From: MFD09286-c1 sp963701015
GTDB taxonomy: Bacteria; Bacteroidota; Bacteroidia; Bacteroidales; DTGW01
Length of the DNA stretch: 64,000 bases
NCBI GenBank assembly: GCA_963701015.1
Contig: OY969556.1
Coordinates: forward strand, 1,612,001 to 1,676,000
Direction: 5' to 3'
In this document: piece after piece, positions 43,500 to 53,081 of the stretch
How positions within the stretch are numbered: the first letter of the stretch is position 1
How the letters are laid out: every line of letters begins with the position of its first letter
The notes under the pieces: generated by a model
What the model was told of the DNA's origin: nothing
What the model saw: only the letters and a program-made list of their open reading frames with translations
Database searches by the model: none
Made by a program: the position numbers and the translations under genes

Positions 43500-44525
43500 T
43501 TAATATTTTCGGGCTGTCGATTGTCTAATAACTAAAGCAGGCGATAATACTTTGGTTTGAAAATTATCTTCAATATTATCTTTTTCAATTTGGTTGAATA
43601 AAAAACGAATAGCTTCAGCACCCATTTCGTATCCTTTTTGTTCAATAGTTGATAAAGTTGGTGTAGTTATTAATGCATTTGGGCCATCGCCAAATCCAAT
43701 AATAGCAATATCTTCCGGAACATTTTTCCCACTTTTTTGAATAATTTGCATTGCCGAAATCGCAGTTGAATCATTTACAGCAAATATTCCATCAACTTCC
43801 GGATGATTTTGCATAAATATATGAGTTATCTCAGCAGCTCTTTCACGTGTATCGCAATGCCATACCCAATCAGGATTAAATGGCATATTATATTGCTTTA
43901 ATGCTCTTTTGTAACCAGTTAATCTGCCCTGACCAATTAATAAATTTATAGGTGCAGAAAAATGCGCAATATGTTTGCAACCAATTTTAATTAAATGCTC
44001 TGTAGCTAAGAATGCACCCATTTCATCATTTATAATTACCCTGTCGGAGTTAATATCCGGGCAAATTCTATCAAAGAAAACCATAGGAATTCCCTGATTC
44101 TTTATATTTCTATAATGTTCAAAATCAACAGTATTTTTAGAAATTGATGCTAATATTCCATCAACTCTGTTTGAAATTAAAGCTTGTGCAATAATCACTT
44201 CACGTTCATAATTTTCATTGCTTTGGCAAACTATAACATTATACCCCTTTTCATATGCCAAATCTTCAATTCCGCTTATTACAGATGAAAAAAAGTGATG
44301 TACTAACTCTGGAATTATTACTCCAATTGTATTTGTTTTGCTTTTTCTTAAACTCAGTGCTAATAAATTGGGCTTATATTTTAATTCATTAGCTGCTTGT
44401 TGAACAATTCTTCTGGTCTCTAATGATATATCTGGATGATTTTTTAAAGCACGTGAAACGGTTGAAATAGAGAATCCCAATGTTTTTGCTATATCCTTTA
44501 TTGTAACCTGGTGTTGTTTCATCAT
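43500..44525 (-). CDS. LacI-family transcriptional regulator of the alpha-glucan locus
   Basis: About 341 residues from the ATG at 44525; an ATG nine codons upstream adds no conserved sequence. The N-terminal HTH VTIKDIAKTLGFSISTVSRA is typical, followed by the hinge KPNLLALSLRKSKTNTIGVI and a periplasmic-binding-like sensor domain (DRVIINDEMGAFLATEHLIK, GIFAVNDSTAISAM, IIGFGDGPNALITTPTLSTI). It probably senses a maltose-derived sugar. It sits between the two arms of the locus, and matching operators lie on both sides. Confidence 0.92.
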   Translation of the reverse strand: MMKQHQVTIKDIAKTLGFSISTVSRALKNHPDISLETRRIVQQAANELKYKPNLLALSLRKSKTNTIGVIIPELVHHFFSSVISGIEDLAYEKGYNVIVCQSNENYEREVIIAQALISNRVDGILASISKNTVDFEHYRNIKNQGIPMVFFDRICPDINSDRVIINDEMGAFLATEHLIKIGCKHIAHFSAPINLLIGQGRLTGYKRALKQYNMPFNPDWVWHCDTRERAAEITHIFMQNHPEVDGIFAVNDSTAISAMQIIQKSGKNVPEDIAIIGFGDGPNALITTPTLSTIEQKGYEMGAEAIRFLFNQIEKDNIEDNFQTKVLSPALVIRQSTARKY

Positions 44526-44661
44526 TTCATTTTTAGTATTGAAACAAGACAAATTAACAGCTTTTTAAATTGTTTTTCAATAAAAAAAGGACTAACTTTT
44601 ATTAATATTTGAAATTAATAAATAAATTCTTAAAATATGTTATAAAACATAAAAAAAAGAA

Positions 44662-44700
44662 CGCAATCGTTTACGCAACCGATTGTGAAATCGGTTGCGT
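44662..44700. promoter_or_regulatory. Tandem LacI-type operators between lacI and susC
   Basis: CGCAATCGTTTACG (44662-44675) fits CGnAAnCGnTTnCG exactly. Overlapping its end is a larger palindrome with 12-bp arms ACGCAACCGATT (44673-44684) and AATCGGTTGCGT (44689-44700) around GTGA. Both stand out as GC-rich in an AT-rich region, about 150 bp before susC. Confidence 0.7.
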
Positions 44701-44764
44701 TGAATATATATAAAAATCTGTATATTAATAGTTTATTTATTGCTAATTGAATTGATGTTAAGTA

Positions 44765-44772
44765 TAATTTTG
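44765..44772 (+). promoter_or_regulatory. Candidate -7 box of susC
   Basis: TAATTTTG fits TAnnTTTG, 77 bp upstream of the susC ATG and downstream of the operators. The -33 element is unclear. Confidence 0.35.
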
Positions 44773-44848
44773 GACAACCGATAAGAATGATTTATTTGAT
44801 GAAAAACAAATGAAGTTTATTGTTTAACTAACCAACTAATAGATTTAT

Positions 44849-47800
44849 ATGAAAAAATTGAAAGTTTTTAAAAGAATTTTCCTTTGTATAATAATGGTGC
44901 ATATGGTCTCAGGATTAATATTTGCCCAAGATTTACAAATTATAGGGAAAGTTACAGATGCTACAAATGGTGATCTCTTGCCTGGAGTAACTGTTCAAGT
45001 TAAAGGTACATTAAAAGGAACTGTAACATCAATTGATGGAACATTTTCAATTTCATGTCCTCAAGGTTCAGAGTTATCTTTTTCTTATTTAGGTTATAAA
45101 AATCAGGAAGTAACTGTAAATCAATCACAAGACATAAATATTGCTTTAACCCTTGATGTAAAAGGTTTAGATGAAGTTGTAGTTATTGGGTATGGAACTG
45201 TGAAAAAATCTGATGCAACTGGTTCAGTTTCTGTGGTTAGCTCAAAGGATTTTGACAAAGGGGCAATTACTACAGCTGACCAATTAATAGTAGGAAAAAA
45301 TGCAGGGGTAGTAATTACTTCAAATGATGGTTCACCAGGAGCTGGCTCAACAATTAGAATACGTGGAGGTTCATCACTAAGTGCATCTAATGATCCACTT
45401 GTAGTAATTGATGGTGTACCAGTTGATATTACCACTTCAATAAGTGGATCAAGCAATCCTTTAAGTATTGTAAATCCTAATGATATTGAATCTTTTACTA
45501 TTTTAAAAGATGCTTCTGCAACAGCAATATATGGTTCAAGGGCATCTAATGGTGTAATTATGATCACAACAAAAAAAGGAAGTACAAATAAAGGAATTCA
45601 AATTTCATACAATGGAAATGTTTCTGTTGCTACTGTAACTAAATATGTTGATGTGCTTACAGGAGACCAAATGCGTACTTTAGCAAATAGTTTAAGAGGT
45701 AAAGATGGTTTAGGAATTGATACAACACAAACAGGTGGATTATGGCGTTTAGGAACTGCAAATACAAACTGGCAAAAACAAATATATCAAACCGCATTGT
45801 CACAAGATCATGATATTAGCATTTCAGGAAATACTTTACATACACCTTATAGGTTATCATTAGGATATACTGATCAGGAAGGTGTATTAAAGACAACTGA
45901 TATGAAAAGATATTCACTATCATTCAATGTTAATCCTTCTTTTTTTGACGATCATTTAAAATTAGACTTTAACGGAAAAGGTACATATACCAATCAAAAT
46001 TATGGTAATTATGATGCTATTGGTTCATCTGTAAGATTTGATCCTACACAACCTGTTTATAATGGCAATACTCGATTTGGAGGTTATACTACCTGGACAA
46101 ATGATGGCGCGCCAAATGGTGATTATAATCAACTGGCAACTTCAAATCCATTAGCAATGTTAAATTTAACTGATAATGTAGCAAATGTTCAACGAGCAAT
46201 TTTAGGCTTTCAAGCCGATTACAAATTTCATTTTTTACCTGATTTACATGCCGTAATGAATACAAGTATAGATGCTTCGAATTCCAGTGGACATAATAAT
46301 GTTGATACTATAGGTGTGTGGACACGAAGAACAGCCTGGGGACAAATTTTGAATTATACCCAGGAAATACGTAATTCTGTATTCAATTTCAATTTACATT
46401 ATTCCAAAGAACTTACGCCAATTAATAGCTCAATTGATGTTTTAGGTGGTTATGAATGGTCACATAACTGGCAAAACAGAGGTAGTAATACAGTAAGTAT
46501 AGTTTCGCCCGGACATCCATTAATTAATGTAGGAAGTGATTCATTAAAGACGGAAAATTATATCGTTTCATTTTTTGGCAGGTTAAATTACACATTAATG
46601 GATCGCTATTTGTTAACATTTACTTTGCGTGACGATGGTTCTTCAAGATTTGCACCAGGTAATCAATGGGGATTATTTCCATCTGCAGCATTTGCATGGA
46701 AAATAAATGATGAGGATTTTTTAAAAGATGTTGCTCAAATTTCAGAGTTAAAATTAAGGCTTGGTTGGGGCCAAACAGGTCAGCAAAATATTTTTCCTGG
46801 GGCAAGAAATGCTGATTATCCTGCAATGGGTTATTATGAAACAGCTTCAACTGTTACAGCTTATTATCAATTGGGTAACAAATTTGTTCAAACTATGGCT
46901 CCATTAGCTTATGACGCAAATATTAAATGGGAAACTACAACTACAAATAATATCGGACTCGATTTCGGATTTTTAAAAAATAGAATTTCAGGATCATTTG
47001 ATTATTATAATCGTATAACTGATAATTTAATTGAAAATGTTCAAGTTCCGAATGGGTCTAACTTTTCAAATTATGTCACTACTAATATTGGAAGCTTGAA
47101 AAACAATGGTTATGAAGTATCACTTAATTTAAAACCCATTTCAACAAAAGATTATGGTTGGGACTTTGGTGTAAATTTTTACCACAATACAAATGAAATT
47201 ACCAAACTTCTAAAGAAAGATGATCCTACTTACATTGGGTTTGTTCCACTGCATGGCGGCATAAGTGGCGGAGTTGGAAATAACATACTTATAAACAGTG
47301 TAGGTTATCCTGCCAATTCATTTTTTGTAAATAAGCAAGTATATGATAAAAACGGTAATCCAATTGAAGGATTATATGTCGATTTATCTGGCAAAGGTGG
47401 CGCCACAGCTGGTGTATTGAGTGATATGTATAGATATAAAAGTCCAGCTCCTGAATACGTATTTGGCTTTAATACAAGATTTTTTTATAAAAGTTTTGAT
47501 ATTTCTGCTTCAGCCAGAGCAAACATTGGAAATTATGTTTATAACAATGTTGCATCACAATCAATGTATTATAATTTATATCAGAACAGTTTTTGGCAAA
47601 ATTTAAGTACTTCAATTTATAAGACTAAATTTGTGAATGCACAATATTTTTCTGATTATTTTGTTGAAAATGCTTCATTTTTCAGACTTGACAATATAAG
47701 TATAGGATATAATTTTGAAAAACTTTTAAATGACAAATTAAATGGCCGTGTTAGTCTTACTGCTCAAAACGTATTTGTAATAACTAAATACTCTGGATTG

Positions 47801-47884
47801 GATCCTGAAGTTAGCAACGGTATAGATAATAACATGTATCCTCGACCAAGAGTAATTTTATTAGGGCTTAACCTAAATTTTTAA
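44849..47884 (+). CDS. SusC/RagA family TonB-linked outer-membrane protein
   Basis: 1011 residues. Signal peptide ending near AQD (residue ~27), carboxypeptidase-like domain (KVTDATNGDLLPGVTVQVKG), the SusC-specific GLDEVVVIGYGTVKKSDATG linker with TonB-box character, the plug (NDGSPGAGSTIRIRGGSSLS, DPLVVIDGVPVD), and a long beta-barrel ending in LLGLNLNF. It imports oligosaccharides with SusD as lid. It is paired with the SusD gene 22 bp downstream and with amylases in the same locus, so starch-derived maltooligosaccharides are the likely cargo. Confidence 0.95.
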   Translation: MKKLKVFKRIFLCIIMVHMVSGLIFAQDLQIIGKVTDATNGDLLPGVTVQVKGTLKGTVTSIDGTFSISCPQGSELSFSYLGYKNQEVTVNQSQDINIALTLDVKGLDEVVVIGYGTVKKSDATGSVSVVSSKDFDKGAITTADQLIVGKNAGVVITSNDGSPGAGSTIRIRGGSSLSASNDPLVVIDGVPVDITTSISGSSNPLSIVNPNDIESFTILKDASATAIYGSRASNGVIMITTKKGSTNKGIQISYNGNVSVATVTKYVDVLTGDQMRTLANSLRGKDGLGIDTTQTGGLWRLGTANTNWQKQIYQTALSQDHDISISGNTLHTPYRLSLGYTDQEGVLKTTDMKRYSLSFNVNPSFFDDHLKLDFNGKGTYTNQNYGNYDAIGSSVRFDPTQPVYNGNTRFGGYTTWTNDGAPNGDYNQLATSNPLAMLNLTDNVANVQRAILGFQADYKFHFLPDLHAVMNTSIDASNSSGHNNVDTIGVWTRRTAWGQILNYTQEIRNSVFNFNLHYSKELTPINSSIDVLGGYEWSHNWQNRGSNTVSIVSPGHPLINVGSDSLKTENYIVSFFGRLNYTLMDRYLLTFTLRDDGSSRFAPGNQWGLFPSAAFAWKINDEDFLKDVAQISELKLRLGWGQTGQQNIFPGARNADYPAMGYYETASTVTAYYQLGNKFVQTMAPLAYDANIKWETTTTNNIGLDFGFLKNRISGSFDYYNRITDNLIENVQVPNGSNFSNYVTTNIGSLKNNGYEVSLNLKPISTKDYGWDFGVNFYHNTNEITKLLKKDDPTYIGFVPLHGGISGGVGNNILINSVGYPANSFFVNKQVYDKNGNPIEGLYVDLSGKGGATAGVLSDMYRYKSPAPEYVFGFNTRFFYKSFDISASARANIGNYVYNNVASQSMYYNLYQNSFWQNLSTSIYKTKFVNAQYFSDYFVENASFFRLDNISIGYNFEKLLNDKLNGRVSLTAQNVFVITKYSGLDPEVSNGIDNNMYPRPRVILLGLNLNF

Positions 47885-47906
47885 TATTTAAATTGGAGGC
47901 TTAATT

Positions 47907-49514
47907 ATGAAATTTTATTATAAAATTATATTTTCAGTTATCATTGTATCACAAATGATGACTTCGTGTGTAAAAGATTTGGACGTAAAACCAATCGACC
48001 CACATCTAGTGGTTACAGCTAATTTACCTAATATACCCGGTACAACTTTAGCAACACTTGCCAAACTATATGCTTCATTTTCTGTTCCTGGTCAAGACGG
48101 TGTAAGCACCGGAGGAGATATTGCAGGAATTGATCTTGGTTTTGGAGTGTATACACGTTGTTTATGGAATTTGCAAGAATTACCTACAGATGAAGCACTT
48201 TGTGCATGGAATGACCAAACAATTAAAAATTTCCATTGGCAAAATTGGACATCAAATGATGTGTTTATAACAGCAATGTATGCCAGAATAATATATTCAG
48301 TTTCAATTTGCAATGAATTTATTAGAGTAAATGCAGGAAGTTCAAATGATACTTCAAAAATGTATGTAGCAGAAGCACGATTTTTAAGGGCTTTAGCGTA
48401 CTATCACGCCATTGATATGTTTGGAAATCCTGGTTTTATTACTGAAGCAGATAAACCTGGTAATTTTTATCCAAAACAAACTACCAGAAAAGCATTGTTC
48501 AATTATATTGAATCTGAACTAAAAGCCATTGAAGGAACTTTAGGTGCACCCAGATGGAGTTACGGACATGCTGATCAGGCTGCAGATTGGATGCTTTTAG
48601 CAAGATTGTATTTAAATGCCGAAGTTTATACTGGAACTGCACATTGGGCCGATTGCGCAACATATTGCACCAAAGTAATTAATGCTGGTTATACATTAGA
48701 ACCAAATTACCGCTTGAATTTCAGCGCTGATAATAATACCAGCCGCGAAATGATATTTGCCATTAATTGTGATGGTTTATATACACAGTCATACGGTGGA
48801 ACAACATTTATTTTGCATGCCGGTACTGGAGGTAATATGAGTACAGCAGATCTTGGACTTGCAACTGGTGGTGGTTGGGCAGGTAATAGAACAACAAAAG
48901 ATTTTGTAAATGTTTTAGTTGATACTCTTGCAATTCCTTATGATCCTACTGATGTAATGTTTACAAGAGTTAAAGATACCAGAGTTTATTTACAATTATT
49001 AACAAATTGGGATATATATACTGTTGGAACTTTCACTGATGGAATTGGTGTTAGAAAATATACAAATCTAAACCACGATGGCACCCAAGCTGCTGATTAT
49101 TCCGATGCATTTTGTAGCATTGATTTTCCAATATTTAGATTGGCAGATGCTTATTTAATGCGTGCTGAAGCAAATTTACGTTCCGCAGCTGATGTAAATC
49201 AAGCTGTAGCTGATGTAAATATAATTCGAGCCAGGGCTTTTGGAGATAATAATCATACTGTTACACTTGCTCAATTACAAGCTAATAATTTTCAATATAT
49301 ACTGGATGAAAGAGGAAGGGAATTATACTGGGAATGTGTAAGAAGAACAGATTTAATCCGATTTAATAAATTTGTTTCAAGTGATTATTTATGGGCATGG
49401 AAAGGAAATGCATTCAGGGGCCAAGCTTCTGATCCGCATCTAAATATATTCCCAATTCCAAGTTCTGAAGTAGGAACTAATCCTAATATGACACAAAATC
49501 CTGGTTACAATTAA
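47907..49514 (+). CDS. SusD/RagB family nutrient-binding lipoprotein
   Basis: A 535-residue surface lipoprotein. The lipobox lies in SQMMTSCVKD (Cys near residue 21). TPR-like helices and SusD motifs include MYVAEARFLRALAYYHAIDM, FPIFRLADAYLMRAEANLRS and ERGRELYWECVRRTDLIRFN, ending in a segment IFPIPSSEVGTNPNMTQNPG typical of the family C-terminus. It binds glycan and closes the SusC barrel. Confidence 0.95.
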   Translation: MKFYYKIIFSVIIVSQMMTSCVKDLDVKPIDPHLVVTANLPNIPGTTLATLAKLYASFSVPGQDGVSTGGDIAGIDLGFGVYTRCLWNLQELPTDEALCAWNDQTIKNFHWQNWTSNDVFITAMYARIIYSVSICNEFIRVNAGSSNDTSKMYVAEARFLRALAYYHAIDMFGNPGFITEADKPGNFYPKQTTRKALFNYIESELKAIEGTLGAPRWSYGHADQAADWMLLARLYLNAEVYTGTAHWADCATYCTKVINAGYTLEPNYRLNFSADNNTSREMIFAINCDGLYTQSYGGTTFILHAGTGGNMSTADLGLATGGGWAGNRTTKDFVNVLVDTLAIPYDPTDVMFTRVKDTRVYLQLLTNWDIYTVGTFTDGIGVRKYTNLNHDGTQAADYSDAFCSIDFPIFRLADAYLMRAEANLRSAADVNQAVADVNIIRARAFGDNNHTVTLAQLQANNFQYILDERGRELYWECVRRTDLIRFNKFVSSDYLWAWKGNAFRGQASDPHLNIFPIPSSEVGTNPNMTQNPGYN

Positions 49515-49532
49515 TTTTTAAACTATTTAGTT

Positions 49533-49991
49533 ATGAAAAATAAATATAATATCATTTTTATCATAGTTGTTATTTTTGCAAGTCTTTATGCGTGTAATAA
49601 AGATGAAACAAAAGTTGTAATTTCATCAAGTCCTGTTCCTCCATCTTTTATAAGTCCAACAAATGGAGCTAATTTGACACTTAATAGTGAACAAAGTCTT
49701 GATAGTTTGTATTTTATTTGGAGTCCTGCTAATTACGGTTTTCAGGCTTCAGTGCAGTACAGAATTCAAATTGATACCACAACTAATTTTAATACTGCAA
49801 AAATGTTAAATACTTCATATTCTGACACATTTATTGTACTTCAAAAAACATTAAATACCTTGTTGGTTAGTAACTTAAAATTAGTGACTAATGCACCTGC
49901 TTCTCTCTTTCTTAGAATAAGGGCAATAACTTATGCAGGCTATGATACCATTTATTCATCACCAATTAATATGAAAGTTACACCCTTTTAA
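49533..49991 (+). CDS. SusE-like surface lipoprotein
   Basis: A 152-residue lipoprotein (lipobox near ASLYACNKD). One immunoglobulin-like SusE N-terminal domain is visible: FISPTNGANLTLNSEQSLDS, LYFIWSPANYGFQASVQYRI, then QIDTTTNF. Full SusE/SusF proteins carry extra starch-binding domains; this one stops after the first, so it is a short form. It follows SusD by 18 bp and ends the SusCDE unit at a terminator. Confidence 0.8.
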   Translation: MKNKYNIIFIIVVIFASLYACNKDETKVVISSSPVPPSFISPTNGANLTLNSEQSLDSLYFIWSPANYGFQASVQYRIQIDTTTNFNTAKMLNTSYSDTFIVLQKTLNTLLVSNLKLVTNAPASLFLRIRAITYAGYDTIYSSPINMKVTPF

Positions 49992-50006
49992 TAAATTAGA
50001 TTTACT

Positions 50007-50041
50007 AAAAGAGCATTTCTTATAATCTGAAATGCTCTTTT
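50007..50041 (+). terminator. Terminator after the SusE-like gene
   Basis: AAAAGAGCATTTC (50007-50019) and GAAATGCTCTTTT (50029-50041) form a 13-bp perfect stem followed by T residues. Confidence 0.85.
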
Positions 50042-50084
50042 AATTTGTTTCAGCATCCAAAAATTAAAAATTATATTATTTAAT

Positions 50085-52878
50085 ATGCGGAAAATATATT
50101 TATTTATATTGATATTAATTGGTTTACATAAATCAGTTTATGCGCAATTAATTACCACAATACCTGCATTTCCTGCTCAAAATGATTCGGTTGTTTTTAC
50201 GTTTGATGCAACACAAGGTAATGGTGGTTTAAAAGGATATACAGGAAATGACATTTATGCTTATACAGGAGTTATAACTGATTCAAGTGCAGGTCAGTGG
50301 GCATATGTAAAAGAAAGTTCATGGCTCGATAATCCAACTTCATGTAAAATAACAAGAATTGCTACGGATAAATATAAACTTACGATTGCTCCTTCTATTC
50401 GCAAATTTTATGGTGTTCCCGCTAATATTAATATATTAAAAATGGCCTTTGTTTTCCGAAATTCAACTGGAACTATTACAGGAAGAGATGTTGACGGAGC
50501 AGATATTTTAGTTAATGTTTATTTATCTGGTTTGAAAGTAAACTTTATAAAACCCTCTATAAATTTAACTCTAGCTGAAGAAAACCAAAAAATTCCAATA
50601 GAAGTAACTGCTGCTGAGAATGATTCAATATGTCTTTTTTTAGATAATGTGAAAATAAAAAGTGCAATTGGTAATTCATTAATTGATTCTGTTTATGCAA
50701 CTGGAAATAATATACATTCTTTAATATCAGTTGCATATAAGGATTCGAATTCAGTTGCAGATACTGTTAATTATATGGTTCACGGTATAACTCCATTTGC
50801 TACATTACCTGCAGGTTTGCATGATGGTATTAATTATATAAATGATTCGTCAATAACTTTTGTTCTTTTTGCACCATATAAAAAGTTTATTTATTTATTA
50901 GGTGATTTTAATAACTGGTTACCCAATAACAGCAAAAATTTAATGTTTTGTGATTCAAGTCGAAACGATGATAGGTATTGGCTTACAGTAAATCATTTGG
51001 TACTTGGTAAAGAATATATATTCCAATATTTAATTGATGGAAATATTAGAATTGCTGATCCGTATGTTGAGAAAATATCGGATCCGGATAATGATAAATT
51101 TATTTCTTCAACTATTTATCCAAATTTGATTGCCTATCCAATCGGGAAAACTACAGGAATAGCCGGAGTTGTTCAAACTGCACAAATCCCTTACTCTTGG
51201 CAGGATACATCATTTGTTCCACCACCTAAAAATAAGCTGGTGATTTATGAATTATTAATTCGTGATTTCACTGCAAACAAAGATATTAAGACTATCACTG
51301 ATAGTATAAATTATTTTAAACGCTTGGGAATTAATGCGATTGAATTGATGCCTTTTTCTGAATTTGATGGAAATGATAGTTGGGGTTATAACCCTTGTTT
51401 TTATTTTGCTCCGGATAAAGCTTATGGAACAAAAGATGATTATAAAAAATTTGTTGATGTTTGCCATCAAAATGGTATTGCAGTAATTCAGGATATGGTT
51501 CTTGATTTTTCAACCAATAATTCACCACTTGTACAAATGTATTTTGCCAATGGAAACCCGTCTCCGCAAAACCCATGGTACGATGTAACTTCTCCAAATA
51601 CAGCATACATTTTTGGCAATGTGTTTAATCATAACAGTCCATATACCCGAAAATTAACAGACAGTATTACTTCTTTCTGGATGAAAGAATATAAAATTGA
51701 CGGCTTTCGTTTCGATTTTGCTAAAGGTTGGACAAATACCGTCGGCGATGGATCGGCTTTCGACCAACCTCGAATTACAAATTTGGAACTTGCTGCAAAC
51801 CACATTTGGAAAGTAAACCCCAATGCTTATGCTATTCTTGAATTATTTACAGCAAATAACGAAGAGACTATTCTTGCAAATTATGGATTGATGATTTGGG
51901 GAAATATGAACAATAATTATTGTCAGGCTGCAATGAGTTACAATGATGCAGGTGGTTCATGGGGACCTTTCAGGCATGTCATATAAATATTTGGGTTGGA
52001 AGAATCCGGGATTAATAGGTTATATGGAAAGTCATGATGAAGAACGTGTTGCCTATAAATGTGAAACTTATGGTAATTCCAAAGATTCATATAATATCAA
52101 ATCATTATCAACTGCTTGTGAACGTGTTCAGTTAAATAATTTATTTTTCCTGACAATTCCGGGACCTAAAATGATTTGGCAATTCGGTGAATTAGGTTAT
52201 GATTACAGCATCAATTATTGCCCTGATGGAACAATTAATACAAATTGCCGGACAAGTGATAAGCCGTTAAAATGGGATTATTATAATGATTTTAGCCGAA
52301 GAAATATTTTTAATATGATTCGGACACTTAATTTACTGAAGCAAAATGAACCAGTGTTTAGCAGCATTTCAAATTTCAATTTAAATGTATCTGGTGCTAT
52401 TAAAGCAATTAGTTTGGATAGTGCAAACGATAAAGTGATGATTTTAGGAAATTTCGATGTTAATAATCAAACTACAACTATAAGTTTTCCGGAAAATGGG
52501 GTTTGGTACGAATTTTTTACAAATGATACAATGAATATTACTGGAGGCTCTCGATCAATTTCATTAAATCCCGGTGAATATAAAATGTACTCAACAAAAA
52601 AATTGAATTCTACAAACTATGTTGTTGCTGATATTCCTAATTGTTGCGAAAATGTCGATTTTAATGTTTATCCAAATCCATTTAATAATGTAATTCAAAT
52701 ACCATTTGTATCTCTAGCCAAATCGGCATCAATATACTCAATTTCAGGAAGAATCATTAAAACTTTCAACACACTTAACAGTATATTAAACACTTCTGAT
52801 CTTCAACCAGGTGTATATATTTTAAATGTTGAACTTAATAATGGAGATAGAAAAATTATAAAAATAGTTAAAGTTTAA
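50085..52878 (+). pseudogene. GH13 alpha-amylase with T9SS sorting domain, frameshifted
   Basis: Two overlapping frames (50085-51986 and 51943-52878) make one ~930-residue enzyme. Frame 1: signal peptide ending near VYAQ, a starch-binding-like N-terminal region, a CBM48-like domain (NDSSITFVLFAPYKKFIYLL) and the GH13 barrel with nucleophile Asp in GFRFDFAKGW and acid/base Glu in AILELFTANNEE. It then stops after SYNDAGGSWGPFRHVI. Frame 2 picks up at DLSGMSYKYLGW and holds the third catalytic Asp in MESHDEERV, PGPKMIWQFGELGYDYS, a beta domain and a C-terminal type A sorting domain (FNVYPNPFNN to KIVKV). Dropping one G from the GGGG at 51961-51964 joins them as SWDLSGMSYK. As written, the product lacks a catalytic residue and the secretion signal. 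Confidence 0.88.
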
Positions 52879-52935
52879 TTTATTAATAATAAACAACAAA
52901 ATACATAGATATATTTAAAGTAAAAAGTAAAAGAA

Positions 52936-53067
52936 GCAAACGCAGTTTTTGATACTTGTAGTAACATTTACAGTTATAACTAACACACAATCAAATAGGG
53001 TGTTGATAGAAACAGATTCTTTATTTTGTAAAATGTCAATTGAAAAAGTGCCAAAAGCTGCGTTTGC
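52936..53067. repeat. MITE-like or structured inverted-repeat element
   Basis: Arms GCAAACGCAGTTTTTG (52936-52951) and CAAAAGCTGCGTTTGC (53052-53067) are inverted repeats with one mismatch, about 132 bp end to end. Nested shorter pairs lie inside (ACATTTACA with TGTAAAATGT, AACAC with GTGTT), so the RNA would fold into a branched hairpin. It fills the 203-bp gap between the amylase and the convergent rimO. It could be a miniature transposable element, a bidirectional terminator or a small RNA. Confidence 0.5.
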
Positions 53068-53081
53068 ATTTTATGCAGATT

